The notes: a model not told the origin generated them from the sequence alone. Shown: positions 17,749 to 26,289, counted from the first letter of the stretch. The stretch is 44,276 bases of DNA from Clostridia bacterium (GCA_028708805.1 JAQVYC010000006.1:1-44276); one strand, 5' to 3'. Made by a program: numbers and translations.

Positions 17749-17777
17749 ATTATAGCTTAAATAATAAAAAAAATCAA
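17749..17777 (-). promoter_or_regulatory. Promoter positioned for a leaderless virB4-like mRNA
   Basis: On the minus strand TTGATT (17777-17772), N17, TATAAT (17754-17749), then 7 bases to the ATG at 17741; canonical +1 is 17742. No SD precedes this ATG or the next in-frame one (17708). Confidence 0.75.
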
Positions 17778-17870
17778 AGTAATTAGTAAAATTCATTAAG
17801 CACATTTCTTGAAAATATCTTACTTTAATTATAAAATGATAATTTTATTTGAGATATTTATAAAAATCAT

Positions 17871-17899
17871 TTGATTTTTATTCAGAAATGTATTATATT
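17871..17899 (+). promoter_or_regulatory. Promoter of spoVG
   Basis: TTGATT (17871-17876), N17, TATATT (17894-17899). The ORF track starts its reading frame inside this -35 box, which confirms that its first 26 codons are not translated. Expected +1 is near 17906. Confidence 0.7.
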
Positions 17900-17948
17900 G
17901 AAGATAAGTCATAAGATTGACAAGTTTAAAAAAGGAAGGTACGAAGAC

Positions 17949-18218
17949 TTGAATATTACAGATACTAGAATCAGACTTATAAAAAAAGAAGATTCAAAGC
18001 TTAAGGCAGTTGCGTCAATCACAATTGACAATTGTTTGGTTGTACATGATATTAAAGTTGTTCAAGGACCAGAAAAGCTGTTTATTTCAATGCCAAGCAG
18101 AAAAACTTCAGAAGGCGAATTTAAAGACATTGTACATGCAATAAACAATGAAACCCGTGAACAAATATGTTCAGCTATTTTTGCCGCTTATGAACGAGCT
18201 GATAAAGAAAATAATTAA
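17949..18218 (+). CDS. spoVG: SpoVG RNA-binding regulator
   Basis: The ORF-track start (17871) lies in the promoter; the real start is the TTG at 17949 preceded by AAAGGAAGG, giving 89 aa starting (f)MNITDTRIRLIKKEDSKLKAVASIT, the SpoVG N-terminus. VVHDIKVVQG, FISMPSRKT, GEFKDIVHAINNETRE are the family's conserved core. SpoVG is a small nucleic-acid-binding protein influencing sporulation, septation and cell-envelope genes in Firmicutes. It is divergent from the virB4-like gene and followed by a strong terminator, so it is a single-gene unit. Confidence 0.95.
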   Translation: MNITDTRIRLIKKEDSKLKAVASITIDNCLVVHDIKVVQGPEKLFISMPSRKTSEGEFKDIVHAINNETREQICSAIFAAYERADKENN

Positions 18219-18553
18219 ATAATTTTTTATTATTAAAAATGCCAAAAAAGATGTTTTTTTAAATTATAGAATTTAAATGTTTAGCATCTTTTTTGTTTTA
18301 TATTCTGTATTTTAAACTTGAACTAATCTCTCCAATCTTTAACAGCAAATCCTTTGCTATCACAAACAAAAAAGCGAAGTTAAGCAAAGCAATTTGGCTG
18401 AACAGGCTCTCACTTAAAAATTTGCAACTTTCAATATTTACTTTTAATATGAAATACAAACCTGATTAATTTAATTCTTTATTAACATCAAATAAATTTT
18501 TCACTAAAAATCATATATTTAATAATTTTTATAAAATTAAAGAAAATATAAAT
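18219..18553. other. Gene-free spacer after spoVG
   Basis: 335 bp. Apart from the spoVG terminator (18244-18298) I see only AT-rich sequence and a small AGCAAA/TTTGCT repeat near 18345; no SD-preceded ORF. Confidence 0.5.
18244..18298 (+). terminator. spoVG terminator (nested hairpin)
   Basis: Outer arms AAAAAAGATG (18244-18253) and CATCTTTTTT (18285-18294) enclose a perfect inner dyad TTTAAATT-ATAG-AATTTAAA; the T-run continues past the stem. It lies 25 bases after the stop. Confidence 0.75.
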
Positions 18554-19156
18554 ATGAAATATTTTTTGCCTTGTTTTTTAATATGTTTGCTCTTTTTAAC
18601 AAGTAGCTTATCCGCAATTTTTTCGTATCCTATTTTTTCAAGTTCAGGCACTTTAACAGAAAGCCAACATTCATACATAAATGACGCTAACGAAAATGAG
18701 CATAATGTTACGACCTCTACTCCGACATTGACAGTTGTTTCTTTAAACTGGTTTGATGCCGTAGACTCAATTTTTGAAAGAAATGTTGTAACTAGAATTA
18801 TTGATGTGCAAACAAGCACAATTTTTTATGTGAAACGAACTGGCGGACATAATCACGCAGACATAGAGCCTATTGATAAAGAAAATATGCTAAAATTTCA
18901 CGGCATTTATAATAATATATGGAGTTGGGACCGCCGTCCTGTTTGGGTTGAAATAAAGGGAATCTGGATTGCTGCATCAATAAACGGAATGCCTCATGGC
19001 TATTCCTTAGTTCAAAACAACGGGCAAAACGGTCATACTTGCTTGCATTTTCTAAAAAGCAAAACGCACGGAACTAATAGGGTTGATGAAAGTCACCAAA
19101 ACGCAGTTTCATATGCCTTAGCTAACGGAAAAACAATAAACGACTTGAAATTTTAA
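18554..19156 (+). CDS. Secreted His-rich conserved domain protein
   Basis: A 200-aa protein with an N-terminal signal sequence (MKYFLPCFLICLLFLTSS, cleavage or anchoring near residue 25) and a single C-terminal domain (about 62-200). The domain has the pattern LNWFDAVDSIF, VIDVQT, VKRTGGHNHADIEP, SWDRRPVWVEI, AASINGMPHG, HTCLHFLKSKTHGTNRVD, HQNAV. From memory this block occurs in many clostridial exported proteins, often attached to peptidoglycan-binding repeats, but has no assigned function. The conserved His and Asp residues suggest a metal site. Here it is a minimal stand-alone form. The ribosome binding site is poor (AAAG). It is 63 bases ahead of murC on the same strand, fitting a cell-wall role. 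Confidence 0.75.
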   Translation: MKYFLPCFLICLLFLTSSLSAIFSYPIFSSSGTLTESQHSYINDANENEHNVTTSTPTLTVVSLNWFDAVDSIFERNVVTRIIDVQTSTIFYVKRTGGHNHADIEPIDKENMLKFHGIYNNIWSWDRRPVWVEIKGIWIAASINGMPHGYSLVQNNGQNGHTCLHFLKSKTHGTNRVDESHQNAVSYALANGKTINDLKF

Positions 19157-19219
19157 TTTTAAATTTATAATTTAATGTAAGTTTTTATCAAAATTTCCGT
19201 ACATTTCATAAATACTGAT

Positions 19220-20734
19220 ATGCTAAAAAAAGAAAAGCTTTTAAATAAAAAATCTAATATATCAAAGCTATCCGACAAAAATGAAACAAATATTAATAAA
19301 AAATCAAACAGCTCGAATAAAAAGAAAACAATATTTAAGTATCACTTTATTGGAATTGGCGGAATTAGTATGAGTGCCTTGGCAAGATATCTTGTGAACG
19401 AAAAACATATTGTATCTGGCTCGGATATAAATCCTGAAATTAAACTTGATGGTATAAAGGTGTTTGCTGGGCATAGCGCTAATAATGTAGGTAATTGTGA
19501 TTTTGTGGTTTATAATACTGCCATAACCGATACTAATCCTGAAATTATTAGAGCAAAAGAAAAAAACATAACCTTATTAACCCGTGCCGAGTTGCTTGCT
19601 GAAATTGCAAGCAAACATAAGAACATCATTTCAATTAGTGGCGTGCATGGCAAAACAACTACAACCGAAATGATAGCCGAAGTTTTTATTCAAGCAGGTC
19701 TTAAACCAACCGTGCATTTGGGAGGTATTTCAAACTGTTTTAATTCAAATGTTTTAATAGGTGATAGTAATTACTTTATTACCGAAGCATGCGAATATAA
19801 AAATAGTTTTTTAACTTTAAAAAGCACTTTGGGTGTTATTTTAAATATTGAGCCTGAACACTTAGATTTTTTTAAAACTTTTTGTGATATGCAATCTTCT
19901 TTCAGAGCCTTTGCTTATGCGTCTAAAAGTACAGTATCTACAACCGAAATTTGCCCTAATAAAACAATTCTTTTTAAAAATAAAAACGGCTATGATGCCC
20001 GCAATATTTCAACTTTAAGCAACGGAAAACTATGCTTTGATTGTTATTATAAAAACAAATTTTTAGATACAGTTATCCTAAATGCTTTAGGAATTCATAA
20101 TATAGATAACGCCCTTGCTTGCATTGCTACTTGCCGACATTTTAAAATTAAGTTAAAACATATTAAAAAAGCTTTAAAAAATTTTAAAGGTGTTAAGAGG
20201 CGAATGGAAATAATTCAGGCGAACCCGCTTGTTATACACGATTATGCACATCATCCTACTGAACTCATTTCTTCCATAACGGCTATAAAAAACCACTTTA
20301 AAGAAGCTGAGAATTTCTGGCAAAATTCAAATATAAAAAAAAGAAAATTAAAAAAAGAAAAACATTTAGCAGAAAAATATAAAACGGTTACATGCAGTCG
20401 CCCAAACCAAAACACAAATTCTAAAACATTAATTGTCGTGTTTCAACCGCACACATATTCACGGACGGCAACTTTTAAAGATGATTTTATAAATGCATTA
20501 AATATTGCAGATAAAGTTTATATTTTTAAAACCTATGCCGCAAGAGAAGATGTTATAAAAGGGGCAAGCGCCTTTTGCTTATATCAAAAATTACATAAAA
20601 TAAAAAAAGAAACTTATTATTACAAAGATTTCTTGAATTTATCAAATGATTTAAAAAGCATTTTAAATGAAAACACAATACTTTTAATTTTGGGTGCTGG
20701 AGATATTTATAAACTTGGCTTATATTTTTCTTAA
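19220..20734 (+). CDS. murC: UDP-N-acetylmuramate--L-alanine ligase with extension and insertion
   Basis: A 504-aa ligase adding L-Ala to UDP-MurNAc in peptidoglycan synthesis. Motifs: FIGIGGISMSALARYL (UDP-binding Rossmann start, residue about 43), GVHGKTTTTE (ATP P-loop, about 140), EACEYKNSFL, HDYAHHPTE and FQPHTYSRT. Two oddities: a 40-residue Lys/Asn/Ser-rich N-terminal extension (the usual enzyme begins near residue 40), and a basic insert of about 35 residues between HHPTE and FQPHTYSR (KKRKLKKEKHLAEKYK). No SD is seen before this ATG and no other in-frame ATG precedes the conserved start. The CATAAA upstream would place the ATG at +2, but the -35 is poor, so leaderless expression is only possible. 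Confidence 0.95.
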   Translation: MLKKEKLLNKKSNISKLSDKNETNINKKSNSSNKKKTIFKYHFIGIGGISMSALARYLVNEKHIVSGSDINPEIKLDGIKVFAGHSANNVGNCDFVVYNTAITDTNPEIIRAKEKNITLLTRAELLAEIASKHKNIISISGVHGKTTTTEMIAEVFIQAGLKPTVHLGGISNCFNSNVLIGDSNYFITEACEYKNSFLTLKSTLGVILNIEPEHLDFFKTFCDMQSSFRAFAYASKSTVSTTEICPNKTILFKNKNGYDARNISTLSNGKLCFDCYYKNKFLDTVILNALGIHNIDNALACIATCRHFKIKLKHIKKALKNFKGVKRRMEIIQANPLVIHDYAHHPTELISSITAIKNHFKEAENFWQNSNIKKRKLKKEKHLAEKYKTVTCSRPNQNTNSKTLIVVFQPHTYSRTATFKDDFINALNIADKVYIFKTYAAREDVIKGASAFCLYQKLHKIKKETYYYKDFLNLSNDLKSILNENTILLILGAGDIYKLGLYFS

Positions 20735-20744
20735 ATTTGGTGCT

Positions 20745-22115
20745 TTACTCAACATTTATAATAATTTGAGTTTCAACACACTCTAAATTAAAATGACTTA
20801 TATTTATAGTTATTGTTCCTTTTATGCTTTCAATAGATAAAAACAATATATTATTGTTAATAAGTCGATATTGTTTAAGCATTTGTTCATTGTTGTTTCC
20901 AATTACAAACATTGGGTCAATTTCAGTTCCGCTCGTACTCTTTAAGACAACATGAAAATGCATTGATATACTCTTGCCTTCAAACTTAGTTAAATCTAGG
21001 TTTAAAGTTTGAGTCTGTGAATTGTAATTAAAGTCTTCATTTTCACCTTGCAAGGTTATTTCATAAACATAACCTTGTTCTTGGTCGGGCTTCTTGAAAT
21101 TTTCGTTTATTACTTTTATGTTAATTATATGTAATTCTGAATTTATAAAAAAAACCAACTCACCTTCGCCCACTGTTTTGGCCGTAATAATATTTTCATA
21201 TAAACTGACAATTTCTTTTGCATCATCATTTAATAAATAATTTATATCTGTTGCGTATGACGGTTCAATTGAATGACTTAAAGTAAAACAAGAATTTATT
21301 GCCATATTAATTTCAATACTGTTTGGCAAATTGTGCATTTTATTAACTGGAACATTTAAAATTTTAAAATCTATTTTTTTTACAATTTGAATATCTTCAT
21401 AATTGTAGCTAAATGTTATGCTTGCACTACCTACTTTTTTGGTTTTTATTGTTTGCGTTTCTAAATTTAAATCTAACACACTTATATCGCTTGTTGTTGC
21501 CGTAATATGATTGTTAAAAGCATTAAGCTCACTATTATTGTTTATAAGGTTATTGTCAACCATGGCATTATAATTTAAAAAGCAAGGATATTCATCTTTT
21601 ATTGCTTCTCCATAATAACTCTCATCATTAACAAGATAAAGCAATGAAGAATTGTTCTCGTTAATTAAATTATATTGCTGATTTTTCCTATTAATTAAAT
21701 TTGTAAAAGATATTTCAAGGCTGTTTGAAAATGGGGTTGCATTGAATACTGCTCTGCTTTTTTCAAAATTCTCTGTTGTTAGTTCAAAACTAATTTTTGC
21801 ACCTTCTTTAACATTAAAATAATAAAACATTTTTGTTTTTTGTTCTGAATATCTTAAAACTTTGACATTAGAACTGCATGCAACTTTTGCATTTATAAAA
21901 GGTTGATTGTTTTTGGATTTTATTTCTAGTATATATTCTTCAAACCTATTATTGAAATTTTTTTCGCTATAAATCGGCTCATCTTCCAGAATCGAAAAAA
22001 CAATGTTTTCTTTCGGTAAAAGAGCATTTGCCTTTGGAGAACCATCTGCAAATATATAAATCAAAATACCCAGCAGTATTACTCCTAAAACTGAGCATCC
22101 TATCCACATCTTCAT
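20745..22115 (-). CDS. Membrane-anchored extracellular protein with Ig-like (Big_2) domain
   Basis: I start it at the ATG at 22115 (codon 7 of the track ORF), because a TATAAT box lies inside the preceding six codons and predicts +1 exactly at this ATG; 456 aa. Residues 3-24 (WIGCSVLGVILLGILIYIF) are a membrane anchor; the rest should be outside. Residues about 280-345 look like a bacterial Ig-like group 2 domain: NSIEINMAINSCFTL, EPSYATDINYLLND, then ENIITAKTVGEGELVFFI. The remaining beta-rich parts are unrecognised. It converges with murC (11-bp gap) and lies among cell-wall genes, so a surface role is likely. Confidence 0.7.
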   Translation of the reverse strand: MKMWIGCSVLGVILLGILIYIFADGSPKANALLPKENIVFSILEDEPIYSEKNFNNRFEEYILEIKSKNNQPFINAKVACSSNVKVLRYSEQKTKMFYYFNVKEGAKISFELTTENFEKSRAVFNATPFSNSLEISFTNLINRKNQQYNLINENNSSLLYLVNDESYYGEAIKDEYPCFLNYNAMVDNNLINNNSELNAFNNHITATTSDISVLDLNLETQTIKTKKVGSASITFSYNYEDIQIVKKIDFKILNVPVNKMHNLPNSIEINMAINSCFTLSHSIEPSYATDINYLLNDDAKEIVSLYENIITAKTVGEGELVFFINSELHIINIKVINENFKKPDQEQGYVYEITLQGENEDFNYNSQTQTLNLDLTKFEGKSISMHFHVVLKSTSGTEIDPMFVIGNNNEQMLKQYRLINNNILFLSIESIKGTITINISHFNLECVETQIIINVE

Positions 22116-22121
22116 AAAAAT

Positions 22122-22150
22122 ATTATAAAACATAACTAAAAAGCGAACAA
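22122..22150 (-). promoter_or_regulatory. Promoter positioned for a leaderless mRNA of the Ig-like protein
   Basis: On the minus strand TTGTTC (22150-22145), N17, TATAAT (22127-22122), six bases, ATG (22115). The canonical +1 is the A of that ATG. Confidence 0.65.
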
Positions 22151-22312
22151 ATTAAAATGTCGAAAGTTGTGCAATATTGACATAAAATATAGTATAAACT
22201 AATAAAAATCTGCGTTTTGCCGAAGATTTTTGTTCAAATGTTTGAGTTTTTGAAGTTTTATGAATAATTTAAAACAAGTACTTCTTAAAACCAAATGTTA
22301 AGAATATTAAAG

Positions 22313-22984
22313 TTATTTAAATATACCTGTAAGCCATGAGCAAAAGCGGTCAAACCAATTTGTTTGTGGCTGAATTTGTGTAGGCTCAGCTAGCGGTGGC
22401 GGAGTTATTTCTAGCACGGTTGTAATAAGTGTTTCGTCGCCATTTTTATAACAATCTAGTTGGTCAATTTTTATTAAATATTGAATGCTGTCAATCTCAT
22501 ATGTAATTTGAGTAATTTGGTGGGCAGTGTTTGATAATTGAACGGTGTTAATCGTTGCCCAACAAATGCAAATTATTAACAAAATTGAATAGACTGTGAT
22601 TGCTAGCTTTGCCCTAAATTTTCTTTTTTTTCTTCTTTTATCTTGTTCACCCATTATTTCAGCTTTGCCATTTGTTTCAATAAAATCATAGTTGGGAGTT
22701 TGCATTACGGTTGGTTGGGGCTTTGTGAATTGTTCATTTGTTGTTTGAGCTTTTACCATTTCTAAATGTGAATTTTGCACAACTTGTTTTTCAGAAAGAT
22801 TATTTGGAAGCAAATTCGCTTTTGGAGTATCGCCAATGTAGTCTTTTAGGGAATTCATTTGTTTAATAAAATCAGAACTGAAATTATGCTTTTCATTTAA
22901 AGACTTATTTGTCGAGTTAAATAATATCTCATGAGCGTTTGTTTCTTTATCAATTAAGGTTGTGTTTTCTTTTTCGCTGTTCAT
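22313..22984 (-). CDS. Bitopic membrane protein, unknown function
   Basis: The start is the ATG at 22984 after GGAGG, ten codons inside the track ORF; 223 aa. About 115 polar, Asn/Lys-rich cytoplasmic residues are followed by a basic stop-transfer patch (DKRRKKRKFRAK), one transmembrane helix (LAITVYSILLIICICWATI) and a short external part ending in a Pro-rich linker (ITPPPLAEP) and NWFDRFCSWLTGIFK, which looks like an amphipathic helix. This layout resembles division or wall-assembly accessory proteins, and it is divergent from the penicillin-binding protein gene with a gap of about 175 bp. No family recognised. Confidence 0.7.
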   Translation of the reverse strand: MNSEKENTTLIDKETNAHEILFNSTNKSLNEKHNFSSDFIKQMNSLKDYIGDTPKANLLPNNLSEKQVVQNSHLEMVKAQTTNEQFTKPQPTVMQTPNYDFIETNGKAEIMGEQDKRRKKRKFRAKLAITVYSILLIICICWATINTVQLSNTAHQITQITYEIDSIQYLIKIDQLDCYKNGDETLITTVLEITPPPLAEPTQIQPQTNWFDRFCSWLTGIFK

Positions 22985-23159
22985 ATTATCCTCCATTTTT
23001 ACATATTTTAACAATTTAATCTATTTTTGTAAAGTAAAATTAAATTAAGGGCATTAACCTATTAAGTTTAATTTCTTTTGTTAATTTGTAGTAAACTTGA
23101 ATTTTGGCTAATAAAATTATAATAGTTGGCTTTTAACTAGATTGAGGAGATTTATAAAT

Positions 23160-25070
23160 TTGAACAGTAAATCACATAATTTATTTTCATTGCAAAATAG
23201 AATTTTAGCTTTGCTATTAATTATCCTTTTTGTTTTTTGTGTTGTTTTTTTAAGGCTAGGAATTATTCAAATTATTAACGGTAACTGGTTGCAAAATAAA
23301 GCACTTGACCAATGGACAAGGGATTTGCCAATTATTGCTGAGCGAGGTTATATTCTAGATACAAATGGCTCAGAATTAGCAATTTCTCATTCTTCTTATA
23401 GTATTTATGCCAGAGCAAAAGAAATTAAAAACGCAACTAGCGTGGCTCAGTTTCTTGCTAATAACTTAAAATTAAAATTTTCAAATGTATTTGAAAAAAT
23501 TACTAACAGGGGCATTTCGGAATCTTTGGTTTCTTTGCAAGTAGATACCGATATTGCCTTGAAGATTTTTGAAAAGAATTATGACGGCATTTATATAGTT
23601 GAAAACTCAAAACGCTATTATTCTTACGGGGACTTGCTTACACAAGTGCTAGGCTTTGTTACAATAGACAACATAGGTCAAGCAGGAATTGAAAATTATT
23701 TTGATGAATATCTAAAAGGAAAAGCGGGATGCAGTCTTGTGCAAAGTGACTTAACGGGAGTAAGTTTAAAAAATATGATGGATTATTATATATCGGCAAC
23801 TTCTGGCTATAATGTTAATTTAACTATTGATGTAAATATACAGTTAATTGTAGAACAAGCTTTAAATAAGGCTTTGTATGAGCAAGTCGGCAAAAGCGCT
23901 TCTTGTATTGTAATGAAAGCAAACAGCGGCGAAATTGTTGCAATGTCTACAAAGCCTAGTTTTAATTTAAATAATATTCCTCGAGATAATGTAAATGAAT
24001 TAATGTCTATGGTGAAAAATAATATGGTTGTAGACATTTATGAGCCCGGCTCTACCTTTAAAATAATTACAATTGCCACTGCCTTGGCAACAGGTGCAGC
24101 CTCTTTAAATGACCATTTTTATTGCCCCGGCCACTGCATTGTAGATGGTGAAAGAATAAAATGTTGGAAATCAATTGGTCACGGTTCGCAAACACTTGCA
24201 AAAGGCTTTGCTAATTCTTGCAATTGCGTTTTTACTACCTTGGCACAAAAAATCGGGCTAGCAAGCTTTTATGAATATGTAAAAAACTTCGGATATGGGA
24301 CACCCTCTGGAATTGAAATAAGCGGAGAGAGCAGTGGTATTTTAATGAAACAATCTTCGGTCAAAACAGTAGATTTAGCAAGAATGGGCTTTGGTCAAGC
24401 TATTGCCGTAACTCAACTTCAACATATAACTGCTGCGTGTGCTGCGGTGAATGGCGGTACGCTATATCAACCTTATCTAATAAAAAGTATAACTGATAAA
24501 AGCGGTAATGTGATTAAAGAATATTCTCCTATTGCCAAAAAAAGAGTTATAAGCTCCGAAATTTCGAATATTGTTAATGAGTTAATGGAATTAGCTGTTA
24601 ATAAGACAGGTAAATACATTTTTATTCCAGGATATAATGTAGGAGGAAAAACAGGTACAACTCAGAAATATGAAAACGGAGGAATTGCACAAGGGAAATA
24701 TATTAGCAGTTTCGTAGGCACATATCCAGCAGACAATCCCGAATATGTTGTTTTGTTTGCAGTGGATGAACCTGGTGCTGGGGCTTACTATGGAAGCATT
24801 GTTGCAGTTCCATATGCAAAAGAAATTTTAAACGGGCTTTTTGAATATTACGATATAAAGCCTGATGACCCTGAACTTGCGGAAATAAAACCGAAAGAAT
24901 TTATAATGCCAGACTTTACAAATTTAAGTTTAACAAGTGCAGTAGGCGAGTTGTCAAAATTAGGCTTAGAATATGAAATTGACGGTTATGGGTCAAGCAT
25001 AATTTCTCAATTGCCTGTCGCAGGAGCAACTGCTTATTCTAATGATACTATTGTTTTAATTACAAACTAA
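23160..25070 (+). CDS. Penicillin-binding protein 2 / SpoVD-type transpeptidase with PASTA domain
   Basis: The track start is a TTG that overlaps the ribosome binding site; GAGGAG at 23145-23150 points to the TTG at 23160, giving 636 aa. A short cytoplasmic tail and one membrane helix (ILALLLIILFVFCVVFLRLG) are followed by the dimerisation domain (RDLPIIAERGYILDTNG) and the transpeptidase domain with the catalytic SxxK STFK at Ser298, SCN at 353 and KTGT at 497-500. One PASTA domain ends the protein (MPDFTNLSLTSAVGELSKLGLEYEI). This layout fits SpoVD (spore cortex) or FtsI/PBP2B (division); one PASTA domain and the sporulating background favour SpoVD, but I cannot separate them. Confidence 0.93.
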   Translation: MNSKSHNLFSLQNRILALLLIILFVFCVVFLRLGIIQIINGNWLQNKALDQWTRDLPIIAERGYILDTNGSELAISHSSYSIYARAKEIKNATSVAQFLANNLKLKFSNVFEKITNRGISESLVSLQVDTDIALKIFEKNYDGIYIVENSKRYYSYGDLLTQVLGFVTIDNIGQAGIENYFDEYLKGKAGCSLVQSDLTGVSLKNMMDYYISATSGYNVNLTIDVNIQLIVEQALNKALYEQVGKSASCIVMKANSGEIVAMSTKPSFNLNNIPRDNVNELMSMVKNNMVVDIYEPGSTFKIITIATALATGAASLNDHFYCPGHCIVDGERIKCWKSIGHGSQTLAKGFANSCNCVFTTLAQKIGLASFYEYVKNFGYGTPSGIEISGESSGILMKQSSVKTVDLARMGFGQAIAVTQLQHITAACAAVNGGTLYQPYLIKSITDKSGNVIKEYSPIAKKRVISSEISNIVNELMELAVNKTGKYIFIPGYNVGGKTGTTQKYENGGIAQGKYISSFVGTYPADNPEYVVLFAVDEPGAGAYYGSIVAVPYAKEILNGLFEYYDIKPDDPELAEIKPKEFIMPDFTNLSLTSAVGELSKLGLEYEIDGYGSSIISQLPVAGATAYSNDTIVLITN

Positions 25071-25123
25071 TAAATTTTAAGAACAAAGGCTTTAAATTTA
25101 GTTACAATTTTATGTTTTTGAAT

Positions 25124-25148
25124 AAAAAAAACAGTATTTATTAAATAC
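25124..25148 (-). terminator. Probable terminator of the PIN toxin operon
   Basis: On the minus strand GTATTTA-A-TAAATAC (loop made by the innermost bases) followed by TG and a run of eight T residues, 46 bases past the toxin stop codon. Confidence 0.5.
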
Positions 25149-25193
25149 CATTTTATGAGGGAATTCTGATATGCGACTGAATTTAGTAAGTGT

Positions 25194-25877
25194 TTAGCCG
25201 AATGCCAGAACTTCTTGATAAGTTTTTTCTATTAATTGCTCTTCATCTTCACTTTGAATTGAATTTTCAATATATCCCATTTTTGCTAAATATTCACGAC
25301 AACTATATGGTCTTACTTCTGTGGAAGTAAATAGTCTGTTCACATCTAAAATTCTATAAGGTCTGCCCTTGCCCAGAAAATCGCTATCATGTGTTATTAT
25401 ATCATGACCTAAAAGAGTTGCTTGAGCCATTATTATGGCGTCATGACTCGGCTCGTTTCTCTTATTGCTGAAAATTTGCTTTATTTTAACTACATTTCCA
25501 TTTTTATTGATTAGTGCATTACTACTGCAATAAATTTTTGCCAACTCATCTACTTTAACATATGAAAGTAAATTTTTTAACTTTTTGATTTTTTTATTGC
25601 TAATGCTCATAGGAGTAATGCTTTCTTTATGCTTTGCAATAAATTGCATTGTTTTAAAATTGCATCTTTTGGACACTGCTTCTGCCTCGACTAATACCAA
25701 AGGTAAAACATATATTTTTATTTTATTATTTTCAATTAGAGACAACAATGTTTTTAATGACTTGTAATGCGTATAATTCCTGTCTTTCATCTTTTTTATT
25801 GATGACCTGTTGTTGTAATAAATGAGAGATAAACTTATTAATATATTTGTGTCAAGGCATACCGCAGTAGGACTCAT
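25194..25877 (-). CDS. PIN-domain protein, probable toxin
   Basis: A 227-aa protein with the PIN nuclease acidic set: LDTNILISL (Asp9), LVEAEAV, EPSHDAIIMAQA, and ITHDSDFL. PIN toxins of VapC type cut tRNA or rRNA using Mg2+ held by these residues. It is longer than a typical VapC (about 130 aa), with extra central and C-terminal helices. AAGGAGG precedes the ATG. The start lies one base beyond the stop of the 66-aa upstream gene, the tight coupling usual for toxin-antitoxin pairs. A non-toxin RNase role remains possible. Confidence 0.8.
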   Translation of the reverse strand: MSPTAVCLDTNILISLSLIYYNNRSSIKKMKDRNYTHYKSLKTLLSLIENNKIKIYVLPLVLVEAEAVSKRCNFKTMQFIAKHKESITPMSISNKKIKKLKNLLSYVKVDELAKIYCSSNALINKNGNVVKIKQIFSNKRNEPSHDAIIMAQATLLGHDIITHDSDFLGKGRPYRILDVNRLFTSTEVRPYSCREYLAKMGYIENSIQSEDEEQLIEKTYQEVLAFG

Positions 25878-25878
25878 G

Positions 25879-26079
25879 TTATTTGTCCTCCTTTATGCTT
25901 TTTATTTCAAGACCGTATTGATTGGCAATCATTTTTGCACGGTCATCCAGTCTGGCATAAAAATTAATGCGTTGAATTTTTGAAAGTGATTCAATTTTAT
26001 TATCGAAAGCCTCTTTAAAGTTTCTTATGGTTTTTAGGCATTCATTGTCATTTCTACTTTGACTTTTTAAATTATCCAT
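25879..26079 (-). CDS. Small protein, candidate antitoxin of the PIN module
   Basis: A 66-aa charged, helical protein (MDNLKSQSRNDNECLKTIRNF...) with no recognisable DNA-binding fold of the AbrB, RHH or Phd type. It is preceded by AGGGA and a near-consensus promoter, and its stop is one base before the PIN gene start. The antitoxin role is inferred only from size, order and coupling. Confidence 0.6.
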   Translation of the reverse strand: MDNLKSQSRNDNECLKTIRNFKEAFDNKIESLSKIQRINFYARLDDRAKMIANQYGLEIKSIKEDK

Positions 26080-26102
26080 AATTATCCCTTAATGATATAG
26101 TT

Positions 26103-26137
26103 GAATTCTTATTGCAATTCTTAATATTAAATAATTG
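26103..26137. promoter_or_regulatory. Dyad region downstream of the toxin-antitoxin promoter
   Basis: Nested repeats: GAATT/AATTC (26103-26120), CAATT/AATTG (26115-26137) and the palindrome TTAATATTAA (26121-26130). They sit at and just after the predicted +1, a usual place for an autoregulatory operator. AT-richness makes chance occurrence plausible. Confidence 0.3.
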
Positions 26138-26142
26138 TAAAT

Positions 26143-26171
26143 ATAATAACAACTTTGAGTTGATTTGTCAA
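26143..26171 (-). promoter_or_regulatory. Promoter of the PIN toxin-antitoxin operon
   Basis: On the minus strand TTGACA (26171-26166), N17, TATTAT (26148-26143): the same hexamers as the pncA promoter. Expected +1 near 26136, with a leader of about 57 bases. Confidence 0.7.
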
Positions 26172-26289
26172 GTGCAGTTGTCGTTTTATGTCGATTTTAA
26201 AAATTTCTTTTTTTTGTTATATAATATTAACTATTTTTTTAAAATATTAACAACTGATAGGGGCTTTTAAAATCAAAAATGAAAACTTG

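Noticed and set aside
17871-17948. N-terminal extension of SpoVG in the ORF track
   Set aside because: It overlaps the -35 and -10 boxes of the gene's promoter and has no SD; the TTG at 17949 has one and matches the family start.
15069-18553. Integrative conjugative element around the virB4-like gene
   Set aside because: No integrase, relaxase, coupling protein, direct-repeat ends or tRNA target seen; neighbours are core genes.
25171-25197. Eight-codon ORF (MRLNLVSV) behind a GAGGG
   Set aside because: Too short to support and overlapping the end of the PIN gene; a chance SD-ATG pair is likely.
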